From a bacterium (GTDB lineage Bacteria; Krumholzibacteriota; Krumholzibacteriia; LZORAL124-64-63): 64,000 nucleotides of DNA. The DNA is taken from positions 4,030,001 through 4,094,000 of the forward strand of contig JADJQR010000001.1 of assembly GCA_016712675.1 (NCBI GenBank), in the 5' to 3' direction. How positions within the stretch are numbered: the first letter of the stretch is position 1; the number at the start of each line of letters is the position of its first letter. Below, one piece after another: positions 40,388 to 51,426 of this stretch. The notes below the pieces were generated by a model, which worked only from the letters and a program-made list of their open reading frames with translations, did not search any database and was not told the origin of the DNA. A program made the position numbers and the translations under genes.

Positions 40388-43105
40388 CTAGCGCCGGGGG
40401 AAGCCAGGTTCCCCGACCTGGCCGAACCAGTGCAGCACGACGCGCAGCGTCGACGGCATCGAGGCCGGCGGGACGCGTACCGCCAGCAGGCGCTGCCCGT
40501 CGTCGGTGACCGAGTAGGCGGCACCCGTCCACTCGTCGGCGAAGGGGCTGGCGAAGAGGCGGCGCGGGCGCCCGGCGACCAGGTCGGCGGCGCGCGCCGC
40601 GCCCGCGTCGATGGCCACCGCGTAAAAGGCGCCGGCCGCGCGGAAGATGATCTCGCCCCCGCGCGCGGACCAGTGCGGCTCGTCGCCGCCGTCGATCGAG
40701 ACCTGCACCCGCGTGCCCCCGTCCGGGAAGGGCATCGCGTACACCTCCTCGCGACCGCTCTCGTTCGAGATGTAGGCCAGCCAGCGGCCGTCGGGCGAGA
40801 CGACGCCCTTCGCTTCCGTGAAGTCGGTCTTCAGGAACGGACGCGCCGGACCGGAGCCGTCCAGCGGCAGCAGCCAGAGGTCGCTGTCGGAGCCGGGATC
40901 CGAGCGCGTGAAGACGAGCAGGCGGCCGTCGGGCGAGACCGACGTCGGGATCGTGTCGACCGGCTCCTCGAGCAGCAGCTTCGTGTCGGCCGAGCCGTCC
41001 GCCGGGCGCGCGTAGATCGTGTACTGCGGCTCCTCGCCGTTGTAGTACAACGTGCGCCCATCGAACGACCACACGGGGTTGAAGTCGGTCGTCGGCGAGA
41101 AGGTGAAGCGGGTGCGGGTGCCCCGTTGCAGGTCGTGCAGCCAGATGTCGGTGTTGCCCTGCTCCGTGAGGGCCACGGCCAATGTGCGGCCGTCCGGCGA
41201 CAGGCGGGGCGACGCATAGCGGCCGGCGGGCAGGCCCGTCGCCGTGACCCGTCCCTCGCGGTCGGCCCAGACGAGTTCGACCGGGTACTCCATGACCGAC
41301 GCGGGCGCGTAGACCAGCGTGCCGTCGGAACCCACCGCGAGGTTCGAGTAGCCGTCGGCGGCGTTCAGGAAGATGTCCTCGAGCAGCGGTTCCGGCGTGC
41401 CGGTGACCCTGAGCGCGCCCAGGTCGAACGGCGCCGCCAAGAGCTTGCGGTCGCGCACCCAGGTCAGGTGCCCGGTCGGCAGCCACCGGCCGAAGGCGCC
41501 GCCCTCGACCAGCACCCGCTGCGCGCCGCTCTTGAGCGAGCAGGCCATGATGCGCGCCTTCTCGATCGGCGTGTTCCAGCTAGTGTAGACGATCCACTCG
41601 CCGCCCGGCAGCACCTGCGGCCACCAGTGGCCCAGCTCGCCGCTGGCGGGGTCGGGCTCGGTCAGCGGCTGGACCGGCCCGCCGCCGGCGTCGACGACGT
41701 CGAGCCCACCGGCGTAGCTGCGCGTCAGCACGATGCGCCCGTCATCCAGCCACGTCCCACCGCCCCACTCGCTCGCGCAGAGGTCGGTCGGCGAGCCGCC
41801 GTCCAGGGCCACCTTCTTCAGCCGGCCCGCCTGCGTGAAGGCCAGGTTGCGGCCGTCCGGCGCGAAGAACGGTGTCGCGCCGCCCTCGGTGCCGGCGATG
41901 GGGCGCAATACGGGGTCGGCAAGGTCCCGCACGTAGAGGCGGCGCCCGGTCGAATCGTTCAGCGACAGCGCGATGACGTCCCCGGCCGGCGAGACGGCGA
42001 CGCTCTGACGCTGATTGGCGATCCACTTGCCCGCGGGCAACTGCAGGTCGAATCGTACCGGCCGCGGCGGCGGCGGCGTCCCGTCACTCATTGCCTGCCA
42101 GGCCAGCGCCGCGGCCAGCCCTACGGCGACGAGCCAGCCCGAACCCAGGAACAGGCGCGCGCGCCGGCCGCGCGGCCCGCTCCCCGCGCCGGCCAGCGCG
42201 TCGGACGCTCCCTGGCCTGCGCCCGACGTGCCCATGTGCGCCGAGGTGCCGTCGCGGCGGATTTCCTCGAGCACGATGCGCGCGTCGGCGATGTGGTGCA
42301 GCCGCTGCCGGCGGTCGCGCTGCAGGCAGCGCTTCACCAGTCCGACCAGGCTCGGTGGCAGGTCAGGCGGCAGCGCGTCCCACTCGGGGTCCGCGCGCAA
42401 CACCATCGCCAGCGTGTCGCTGACGGTCTCGCCCGCGAACAGGCGCCGGCCTGCGAGCAGCTCCCAGAGGATGACGCCGAAGGCCCAGATGTCGGTGCGC
42501 GCGTCGATGCCGTGGCCGCGCGCCTGCTCGGGGCTCATGTAGGCGGCGGTACCGAGGATCACGCCGGCGCCGGTCATCGCCGCGGTCAGCGTCGGCGACA
42601 GGTCAGGGTCGCCGTTCGCGCTCTCCTCACCCGCGAACGCGCGCGCCAGCCCGAAGTCGAGGATCTTGACCTGGCCCTCCGGCCCGAGCTTCACGTTCGC
42701 GGGCTTGAGGTCGCGGTGGACGACGCCCTTCTGGTGCGCCTCCTCGAGGCCCGCGGCGACCTGCAGCGCCACGTCGAGCAAGGCCTCGGCCGGCATCGCG
42801 CCCCGCGCCAGGCGCGCCTCGAGGGTCTCGCCGGGCGCCAGCTCCATGGCCAGCACCAGCCGTTCTCCGTCCTGCTCCAGGCCGTGGATGGCGGCGATGT
42901 TCGTGTGGTTCAGCGAGGCGAGCACCTTGGCCTCGCGGCGGAAGCGCGCCAGGCGCTCGGGGTCCGCCTGCAGGTCGGCCGGCAGCACCTTCAGGGCCAC
43001 CTCGCGATCCAGCCGGGTGTCGCGCGCGAGGTAGACTTCGCCCATGCCGCCGCGGCCGATGGGTCCGATGATCTCGTAGTGGGCAACGCGCTCGCCGGGG
43101 ATCAT
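40388..43105 (-). CDS. Ser/Thr protein kinase fused to a TolB/WD40-like propeller
   Basis: A 905-residue receptor-like kinase. The N-terminal Hanks kinase has the glycine loop IGRGGMGEVYLARDT, catalytic lysine in EVALKVLP, VVHRDLKPANVKL, DFG in KILDFGLARAF and the GTAAYMSPEQARG activation segment. A single transmembrane helix (WLVAVGLAAALAWQA, about residue 330) separates it from an extracytoplasmic TolB-type propeller with repeats such as SPDGRTLAVAL, SFDGRTLYYNG and SPDGRLLVFTR. ATG 43105 begins directly before the kinase. The partner or ligand of the propeller is unknown. Confidence 0.93.
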   Translation of the reverse strand: MIPGERVAHYEIIGPIGRGGMGEVYLARDTRLDREVALKVLPADLQADPERLARFRREAKVLASLNHTNIAAIHGLEQDGERLVLAMELAPGETLEARLARGAMPAEALLDVALQVAAGLEEAHQKGVVHRDLKPANVKLGPEGQVKILDFGLARAFAGEESANGDPDLSPTLTAAMTGAGVILGTAAYMSPEQARGHGIDARTDIWAFGVILWELLAGRRLFAGETVSDTLAMVLRADPEWDALPPDLPPSLVGLVKRCLQRDRRQRLHHIADARIVLEEIRRDGTSAHMGTSGAGQGASDALAGAGSGPRGRRARLFLGSGWLVAVGLAAALAWQAMSDGTPPPPRPVRFDLQLPAGKWIANQRQSVAVSPAGDVIALSLNDSTGRRLYVRDLADPVLRPIAGTEGGATPFFAPDGRNLAFTQAGRLKKVALDGGSPTDLCASEWGGGTWLDDGRIVLTRSYAGGLDVVDAGGGPVQPLTEPDPASGELGHWWPQVLPGGEWIVYTSWNTPIEKARIMACSLKSGAQRVLVEGGAFGRWLPTGHLTWVRDRKLLAAPFDLGALRVTGTPEPLLEDIFLNAADGYSNLAVGSDGTLVYAPASVMEYPVELVWADREGRVTATGLPAGRYASPRLSPDGRTLAVALTEQGNTDIWLHDLQRGTRTRFTFSPTTDFNPVWSFDGRTLYYNGEEPQYTIYARPADGSADTKLLLEEPVDTIPTSVSPDGRLLVFTRSDPGSDSDLWLLPLDGSGPARPFLKTDFTEAKGVVSPDGRWLAYISNESGREEVYAMPFPDGGTRVQVSIDGGDEPHWSARGGEIIFRAAGAFYAVAIDAGAARAADLVAGRPRRLFASPFADEWTGAAYSVTDDGQRLLAVRVPPASMPSTLRVVLHWFGQVGEPGFPRR

Positions 43106-43176
43106 GGCGGCTCCGGGGGCCGGGTGTGACCGCGGCCCCGGGGTCATCCCGGGGCCGCGATCCGCCCATGATACCA

Positions 43177-44223
43177 CTAACGGGATGAAGCATCTCCCGA
43201 TTTCGCGGCGGGGGCCTGGGGGCGTGCCAGGAGGCCGGCGACCCAGTTCCCCACCACCGCCTCGGCGGCAGGGCGCCAGCTCTCGGCGACAAGCGGCGCC
43301 AGGTCCGCCTCCGGGAACGCCGGCGCCGACAATCCGGCCGCCATGGCGCCCGTCACACCCGCCCGCCACCGCTGGACGATCGCCACGGCCGCCGGCGGCA
43401 GGTAGTTCTCCGGATACGGTGGAAACGCCGGCTCGCGACCGGCCGCCCAGGCCAGCGCCTCGCGCTTGAATTCCTTGAGCAGCGAGATGGCGTCGTATTC
43501 GGCGTGCCCCTGCATGTACACCTGGCGCAGGCCATCGGGACTGGTCGCCAGATGCACGCCCGCCGAGGCGCTTGCCAGCAGGATGCGCAGCCCGGCCGCC
43601 GCGAACTGCGCGGGCGACACCTCGTTCCAGCGCGAATGCGGCACCTCGACCGCGCCCGGCAGTCCGGCCAGCAGCGGATGCGCCGGCTCGGTGACCGCGT
43701 GGGGAAACACGCCCCAGCACTTGGCCGCAAGGCGCGCGCGCGGCTGGCCGTGCCGTTCGTGCAGCACCGCGTGCGTGGCCAGGCACAGCAGCAGCGTCGA
43801 CGGCACCGCATCCCACGCCCAGCCCACCACGTCCTGCAGCGGCGCCCAGAACGGCTGGCCGGTCAGGTCGGGCCCGGTGACGTTGGCGCCGGTGATGATC
43901 AGCGCGTCGAGGCCCTGCGCTCTCAGCCGGGCGAACGTGTCGTAGTGCCGCGCGATGTGCCCGCTCGCCTTCGGCCCCCGCGCCACGGCGGCCAGCGTGA
44001 ACGGATGCAGGAAAATGCGCGCGGTCGGCCGGCGCGCCGCCAGCAGGCGCAGGAACTGCCGCTCGGTGGCCTCGAGGGTGGCGTCGGACATCAGGTTGAG
44101 CAGGCCGATGTGCAGCTCACGGCCGCTGTCGGGCGCGCCCGGACCGGTGGCAGGGGCGATGTCGCAGCCGGCCGCGCGCAGGCGGGCGTAGGCGGGCAGC
44201 TGGTTGTGGGCGATGATCGGCAC
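43177..44223 (-). CDS. metA: Homoserine O-acyltransferase, MetA/HTS family
   Basis: A 348-residue enzyme of methionine biosynthesis, activating homoserine by succinylation or acetylation. It has LHIGLLNLMSDATLEATERQ and ITGANVTGPDLTGQPFW. The nucleophilic cysteine is placed in LLLCLATHAVL, and the His-Glu pair in MQGHAEYDAISL. The acyl donor cannot be decided from sequence seen here. The C-terminus is longer and Ala-rich compared with E. coli MetA. It begins at GTG 44223 with no strong ribosome site, 72 nt upstream of the kinase gene start on the same strand. Confidence 0.88.
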   Translation of the reverse strand: MPIIAHNQLPAYARLRAAGCDIAPATGPGAPDSGRELHIGLLNLMSDATLEATERQFLRLLAARRPTARIFLHPFTLAAVARGPKASGHIARHYDTFARLRAQGLDALIITGANVTGPDLTGQPFWAPLQDVVGWAWDAVPSTLLLCLATHAVLHERHGQPRARLAAKCWGVFPHAVTEPAHPLLAGLPGAVEVPHSRWNEVSPAQFAAAGLRILLASASAGVHLATSPDGLRQVYMQGHAEYDAISLLKEFKREALAWAAGREPAFPPYPENYLPPAAVAIVQRWRAGVTGAMAAGLSAPAFPEADLAPLVAESWRPAAEAVVGNWVAGLLARPQAPAAKSGDASSR

Positions 44224-44409
44224 GGCTCACGTGTCCAACATGGTGCGGCCCGCCTCGAGGTCGTAGAACGTCTGCCGCAGGACAGGGGTTCTCCCGTGTG
44301 TCATCGCGGCAGCGGATGGGGCGCATGCGATCCGGTGCAGGCTAGCACAGGCCCGACGGCCAGACCAGCGCCCCGAGCCCCGCCGCGCCGTCGAAGTCCC
44401 CCGCTCGCG

Positions 44410-45513
44410 TCACGAAAGCCGCGTCACCAGCCAGCGGATGAGGAACGGGTCGCAGATGCGGTACTCGGTGCCGTCCTTCACCACGAGCCCCTTGCCGGCC
44501 AGCACGGACAGGGCCTTGGCGAGCGAGGGCAGCAGCGCGACGCCGGTCGCCGCCAGCAGCTCGCCGGTCAGGCGTGAGCGCCCGCCCAGCGCGGCCAATC
44601 CCCGCAGCGCCTGCGACTGCTGCGCGCTGAGGTTCCGCAGGATCACCTCGTACTCCTGCGCGTGCATCGCGAAGACCATCTCCCACGCGGCGGGCAGCTC
44701 AGCTGCGGTCAGGGCCTGGCCGTCGGTCGTGACCTGCCACAGCGCGGTGCAGAAGCGCTGCACGTCGCCGGGGTTGTCGTGGCAGAGCTCGCAGATGTCA
44801 TCGAGAAGGCCCGGCGCCACCGAGCGCTGCGCGCCGACGAACTTCGCGGCCAGGAAGTCGCGGAACTCGGCGCGGTCGATGGCGCCGACCTGCAGCCGCA
44901 TCGCCGCCTTGAAGAAGGGCGAGTCGTCACGCGTGAAGATGTCCTCCATGCGGTGCCGCAGGCTGCCGCAATAGACGAACGACGCGCGCGGCTGCTTCTG
45001 CACCAGGCCCCGCAACTGCGCCAGCACGGCGGCGTGGTCGGGCACGGACAGGATGTCCTGGAACTCGTCCAGCACGACCACCGCCTGGGGCCACTGCCCG
45101 ATGAGCGCGAACACGGACTCCAGCGACTCGGGCCGGCCGCCGGCGCCGGGCGCGAAGCCGACCGTTGGCGCGCCGGTCGACGGGTCCACGCCCAGTGTGG
45201 GGCGCAGCTGCGCCAGCCCCTTGAGCAGCCCCAGCAGGCGGACCTGCCCCGTCTCGGCGCGGACCACGGCCGCCGCCAGGCGCTGCGTCACGTCGGCCAG
45301 GCTGCGGACGGCCAGGAGGTCGACGTCGACCACCCGCGTGCCGTCCAGGGTCCGCGCGGCCTCGAAGACCAGTGAGGTCTTGCCGATGCGGCGCTCGCCG
45401 ACCACGTAGACCCGGCCGCTGGATTCCATGTAGGCGCGCAACTGGTCCAGCTCCTGCCGACGGCCGCAGAACTCGTTGCCGTCGACGCGCATCCCGAACC
45501 TGAAGGGCAGCAT
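44410..45513 (-). CDS. ATPase_2-type (archaeal-like) STAND/AAA ATPase
   Basis: A 367-residue P-loop ATPase. The opening FCGRRQELDQLRAYME and Walker A in VVGERRIGKTSLVFEA, with Walker B in AVVVLDEFQDIL, match the ATPase_2 (PF01637) pattern known from archaeal and scattered bacterial genomes. A C-terminal winged-helix-like part contains LRGLAALGGRSRLTGELLAA and ends YRICDPFLIRWLVTRLS. ATG 45513 is 8 nt behind GGAGG. The upstream region is markedly AT-rich, suggesting recent acquisition. Function unknown. Confidence 0.85.
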   Translation of the reverse strand: MLPFRFGMRVDGNEFCGRRQELDQLRAYMESSGRVYVVGERRIGKTSLVFEAARTLDGTRVVDVDLLAVRSLADVTQRLAAAVVRAETGQVRLLGLLKGLAQLRPTLGVDPSTGAPTVGFAPGAGGRPESLESVFALIGQWPQAVVVLDEFQDILSVPDHAAVLAQLRGLVQKQPRASFVYCGSLRHRMEDIFTRDDSPFFKAAMRLQVGAIDRAEFRDFLAAKFVGAQRSVAPGLLDDICELCHDNPGDVQRFCTALWQVTTDGQALTAAELPAAWEMVFAMHAQEYEVILRNLSAQQSQALRGLAALGGRSRLTGELLAATGVALLPSLAKALSVLAGKGLVVKDGTEYRICDPFLIRWLVTRLS

Positions 45514-45579
45514 CAGGTTAACCTCCAACAGGGTGCCGGGCGGCCGGCTCTTGCAGCCGCCGGCTGCCGGGCGTTCCGC

Positions 45580-45640
45580 CGTCCTAAAACCATCGGGTTT
45601 AAAACTACTTGGTTTATAACTGTTTTGTCCATATCGATGT
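45580..45640. promoter_or_regulatory. AT-rich divergent promoter region with GGTTTA repeats
   Basis: This island between the ATPase gene and aceE carries AAACC/GGGTTT words and two TTTA-ending repeats, gGGTTTA and tGGTTTA, 17 bp apart, followed by TATAAC. It could hold promoters for both directions. Individual boxes cannot be assigned with confidence. Confidence 0.4.
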
Positions 45641-45751
45641 GGGGCCGATTCGGTGCCACCGCCGCCCCCACAGGTTGACGCCCCCCCGAAACCCCCTATC
45701 CTTTGACCTGAATCTGAGCATCAGTTTCCCGTACCGACAGGAGCCGGCCCT

Positions 45752-48436
<2,685 letters not shown>

Positions 48437-48464
48437 CCCGGTCGGCGGGCAGGCAAGGAAGAAG

Positions 48465-49817
48465 ATGGCACAGGACATCCGCGTTCCCGAGGTCTCCGAC
48501 GGCGTCAAGCAGGGCACCGTGATCAGCCTGGTCGTGAAGGCCGGCGACCGCGTCACGGCCGACCAGACGCTGCTGGAGATGGAGACCGACAAGGCCGTCG
48601 TGGCGATCCCCGCGCCGGAGGCGGGCGTGATCACCGAGGTCCTCGTCAGCGAGGGCTCGGTGGTGAAGATCGGCGACGTGATCATGAAGCTGGAGACAGG
48701 CGCGGCGGTGGCGAAGCCGGCGGCGGCGCCTGCTGCTGCTCCTGCGCCGGCCCCGGCGGCACCCGTTGCCGCACCAGCCCCCGCGCGCCCGGCCGTGGCC
48801 GCGGCGCAGCCCCTGCCCCCGGCGGTCGAGGCCGCCCCGCCCCCGCGCTTCGCCGACGTGCCGGTGGACCTGACCACGGTGCGCACCGGCGACGCCGTGG
48901 CCCCCGCGGCGCCCTCGATCCGGCGCCTGGCGCGCGAGCTGGGCGTGGACATCTACCAGGTGCAGGGCACCGGCCCGGCCGGCCGCATCAGCGAGGACGA
49001 CGTGCGCGCCTTCGTGCGCGCCACCATGCAGCGCCTGACCGGCGGCGGCCGTGCCGGCGGCGGCGGCGAGTTCCCCGGGCTGCACGCGCAGCGCCCGCTG
49101 CCCGACTTCACCAAGTGGGGCCCCATCCACACCGAGCCGCTGTCTCGGGTGAGGGAGATCACCGCCGACGCCATGGGCTACGCGTGGTCGACCATCCCCA
49201 TGGTTACGCAGTACGACCGCGCGGACATCACGCGCCTGGAGCAGTACCGCCGGAAGTACAACGAATCGGCGCCGGCCGGCGGCAAGCTGACGATGACCAC
49301 GTTGCTGCTGAAAGTCTGCGCCGCGGCGCTGAAGGCGTTCCCGCGCTTCAACAGCAGCCTGGACCTGGCGCACAAGGAACTGGTGCTGAAGGACTACGTG
49401 CACATCGGCGTGGCGGTCGACACCCCGAACGGCCTGCTGGTGCCGGTGATCCGCGATGCCGACCGCAAGGGCCTCGAGAAGCTGGCACAGGAGCTGAACG
49501 ACGCCGCGCAGCGCACGCGCGACCGCAAGATCTCCCCCGCCGAGATGGAAGGCGGCACCTTCACCATCTCCAACCTGGGCGGCATCGGCGGCACGGCGTT
49601 CACGCCCATCGTCTACGCGCCGCAGGTGGCCATCCTGGGCGTCTCGCGCTCGGAGATGGCGCCGGTCTGGAACGGCGGCCAGTTCGCGCCCAAGCTGATG
49701 ATGCCGCTGTCGCTGACCTATGATCACCGGGTGATCGACGGCGCCGACGGCGCCCGCTTCCTGCGCTGGATCTGCGAAGCGGTGGAAGAGCCCCTGAACC
49801 TCGTGCTGAAGGGATGA
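48465..49817 (+). CDS. aceF: Dihydrolipoamide acetyltransferase, pyruvate dehydrogenase E2
   Basis: A 450-residue core subunit. It has one lipoyl domain with lysine about residue 43 in EMETDKAVVAIP, an Ala/Pro-rich hinge, a peripheral subunit-binding domain (APSIRRLARELGVDIYQVQG, GRISEDDVRAFV), and the catalytic acyltransferase domain with STIPMVTQYDRADIT and the active-site SLTYDHRVIDGADGARFLRW. It starts 28 nt behind aceE. Single-lipoyl architecture is shorter than in E. coli, which has three. Confidence 0.97.
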   Translation: MAQDIRVPEVSDGVKQGTVISLVVKAGDRVTADQTLLEMETDKAVVAIPAPEAGVITEVLVSEGSVVKIGDVIMKLETGAAVAKPAAAPAAAPAPAPAAPVAAPAPARPAVAAAQPLPPAVEAAPPPRFADVPVDLTTVRTGDAVAPAAPSIRRLARELGVDIYQVQGTGPAGRISEDDVRAFVRATMQRLTGGGRAGGGGEFPGLHAQRPLPDFTKWGPIHTEPLSRVREITADAMGYAWSTIPMVTQYDRADITRLEQYRRKYNESAPAGGKLTMTTLLLKVCAAALKAFPRFNSSLDLAHKELVLKDYVHIGVAVDTPNGLLVPVIRDADRKGLEKLAQELNDAAQRTRDRKISPAEMEGGTFTISNLGGIGGTAFTPIVYAPQVAILGVSRSEMAPVWNGGQFAPKLMMPLSLTYDHRVIDGADGARFLRWICEAVEEPLNLVLKG

Positions 49818-49821
49818 TCCC

Positions 49822-51219
49822 GTGAGCGACGTCATTCCCGCCACCGCCCAGCTGGTCGTCGTCGGCGCCGGCCCGGGCGGCTACCACGCCGCGTTCAAGG
49901 CCGCCGAGCTGGGGCTTTCAGTCACTTTGATCGACCCCGCCGTCAACCCCGGCGGCGTCTGCCTGTACCGCGGCTGCATCCCCTCGAAGGCGCTGCTGCA
50001 CGTGGCGAAGCTCGTGGACGAGGCGCACGAGAGCGCAGCGATCGGCGTGACGTTCGCCAGGCCGGAAATCGACATCGACCGCGTGCGCGCCTGGAAGGAC
50101 GAGGTCATCGGGAAGCTGACCGGCGGGCTGGGCCAGAAGGTGACGCAGAAGAAGCTGACCTACGTGCGGGGCACGGCTCGCTTGAAGGATGCGCACACGC
50201 TGGTCGTCACCGCGCAGGACGGCACCGTCGGCGAGCTGACGTTCGAGCAGGCGATCCTCGCGACCGGCTCGCAGCCGGTCATGCTGCCGGGCGTGACCAA
50301 GAGCGACCGCATCGTCAACTCGACCGGCGCGCTGGAACTGAAGGACGTGCCGGCGACGATGCTGGTCGTCGGCGGCGGCTACATCGGACTGGAGCTGGGC
50401 TCGGTGTACGCGTCGCTGGGCAGCAAGGTGAGCGTGGTCGAGATGACCAACGGCCTGCTGCCGGGCGCCGACCGCGACCTGGTCTCGGTGCTGAAGCGCA
50501 GGCTCGATACGAAGTTCGCGGGGTTCAAGCTGGAGACCAAGGTGGCCGGCCTGAAGGAGAAGAAGGACGGCGTCGAGGTCACGTTCGAGTCCGCCAAGGG
50601 CGAGCAGTCGGTCGAGACCTTCGACAAGGTCCTGATCTCGATCGGCCGGCGTCCCAACACTGCGGATCTAGGCCTGGAGAACACGGCGATCAAGCTGGAT
50701 GAGCGGAAGTTCGTCGTCGTCGACGGCCAGCGCCGCACGGCTGAGCCCAACATCTTCGCCATCGGCGACATCGCCGGCGAGCCCATGCTGGCCCACAAGG
50801 CCTACGCCGAGGCCGAGGTGGCCGCCGAGGCGGCCGCCGGCCGCAAGGCGACCTACGACCCGCGCGCGATTCCCGCCGTCGTGTTCACCGACCCGGAGAT
50901 CGCCTGGTGCGGCCTGACCGAGACCGAGGCGCGCGCGAAGGGCATCAAGGTCAAGACGGCGAAGCTGCCGTGGCGGGGGAACGGGCGCACTTTGACGCTC
51001 GGGCGTGAGGATGGGATCACGAAGCTGATCGTCGACCCGGACACCGATCGCGTGCTGGGGATGGCGGTGGCGGGGCCGGGGGCGGGCGAGTTGATCGCCG
51101 AAGGCGTGTTGGCGATGGAGATGGCGGCGGTGAGCGAAGACATGCGGCGGACCATTCATCCGCATCCGACGTTGTCGGAGACGGTGTATGACGCGGCGCA
51201 GTCGCTATTCAAGGCTTAG
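49822..51219 (+). CDS. lpdA: Dihydrolipoamide dehydrogenase, pyruvate dehydrogenase E3
   Basis: A 465-residue FAD enzyme reoxidising dihydrolipoamide. It has the FAD Rossmann motif VVVGAGPGGYHAAF, the redox-active cysteine pair at residues 47 and 52 (GGVCLYRGCIPSKALL), the NAD motif VVGGGYIGLELG, the second FAD motif IFAIGDIAGEPMLAHKA and the catalytic HPHPTLSE. GTG 49822 lies 5 nt behind the aceF stop. From about 50970 the codon choice changes (more TTG, GTG, GGG). The last 71 bp recur in diverged form at 52782, suggesting the 3' end was replaced. Confidence 0.96.
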   Translation: MSDVIPATAQLVVVGAGPGGYHAAFKAAELGLSVTLIDPAVNPGGVCLYRGCIPSKALLHVAKLVDEAHESAAIGVTFARPEIDIDRVRAWKDEVIGKLTGGLGQKVTQKKLTYVRGTARLKDAHTLVVTAQDGTVGELTFEQAILATGSQPVMLPGVTKSDRIVNSTGALELKDVPATMLVVGGGYIGLELGSVYASLGSKVSVVEMTNGLLPGADRDLVSVLKRRLDTKFAGFKLETKVAGLKEKKDGVEVTFESAKGEQSVETFDKVLISIGRRPNTADLGLENTAIKLDERKFVVVDGQRRTAEPNIFAIGDIAGEPMLAHKAYAEAEVAAEAAAGRKATYDPRAIPAVVFTDPEIAWCGLTETEARAKGIKVKTAKLPWRGNGRTLTLGREDGITKLIVDPDTDRVLGMAVAGPGAGELIAEGVLAMEMAAVSEDMRRTIHPHPTLSETVYDAAQSLFKA

Positions 51220-51229
51220 CGCACACGAC
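51149..51229. repeat. Direct repeat, first copy (lpd 3' end)
   Basis: This 81-bp segment covers the last lpd codons from RRTIHPHP through the stop and into the spacer. It matches 52782-52862 at about 70 of 80 positions in the same orientation. The two copies bracket the AAA_14 ATPase gene. Confidence 0.8.
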
Positions 51230-51242
51230 GCGCGAATTGCAG

Positions 51243-51291
51243 TTGCGCCGGCGCAAGTCTCACGATTGTGGGATGAGTTGCGCCGGCGCAA
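51243..51291. repeat. Two tandem TTGCGCCGGCGCAA palindromes
   Basis: Perfect 14-bp palindromes lie at 51243-51256 and 51278-51291, 35 bp apart, just behind lpd. They belong to a palindrome type that recurs between genes elsewhere in the window. The remainder of 51292-51426 contains no gene that I can support. Confidence 0.7.
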
Positions 51292-51426
51292 TTTCGTGGG
51301 TACGGGCCCGCCAAGTGCGGACATCCACAAACGGCTCGAATCGCTGGGAATGCCATCCAGCAGGCCGGACCTGCAGACTGGATCTGTCTTCAATGCGAGG
51401 CGGCACGTGCGGCGCGATCGGCGGAC

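Noticed and set aside
44231-44420. Possible remnants of a PIN-type toxin (MLDT just before a stop, and GDFDGAAGLGALVW) on the minus strand between metA and the ATPase gene
   Set aside because: The pieces are too short and out of frame with each other to support a toxin-antitoxin pseudogene.
51221-51426. CRISPR-like spacing of the two palindromes behind lpd
   Set aside because: There are only two repeats of 14 bp, no further units and no cas genes.
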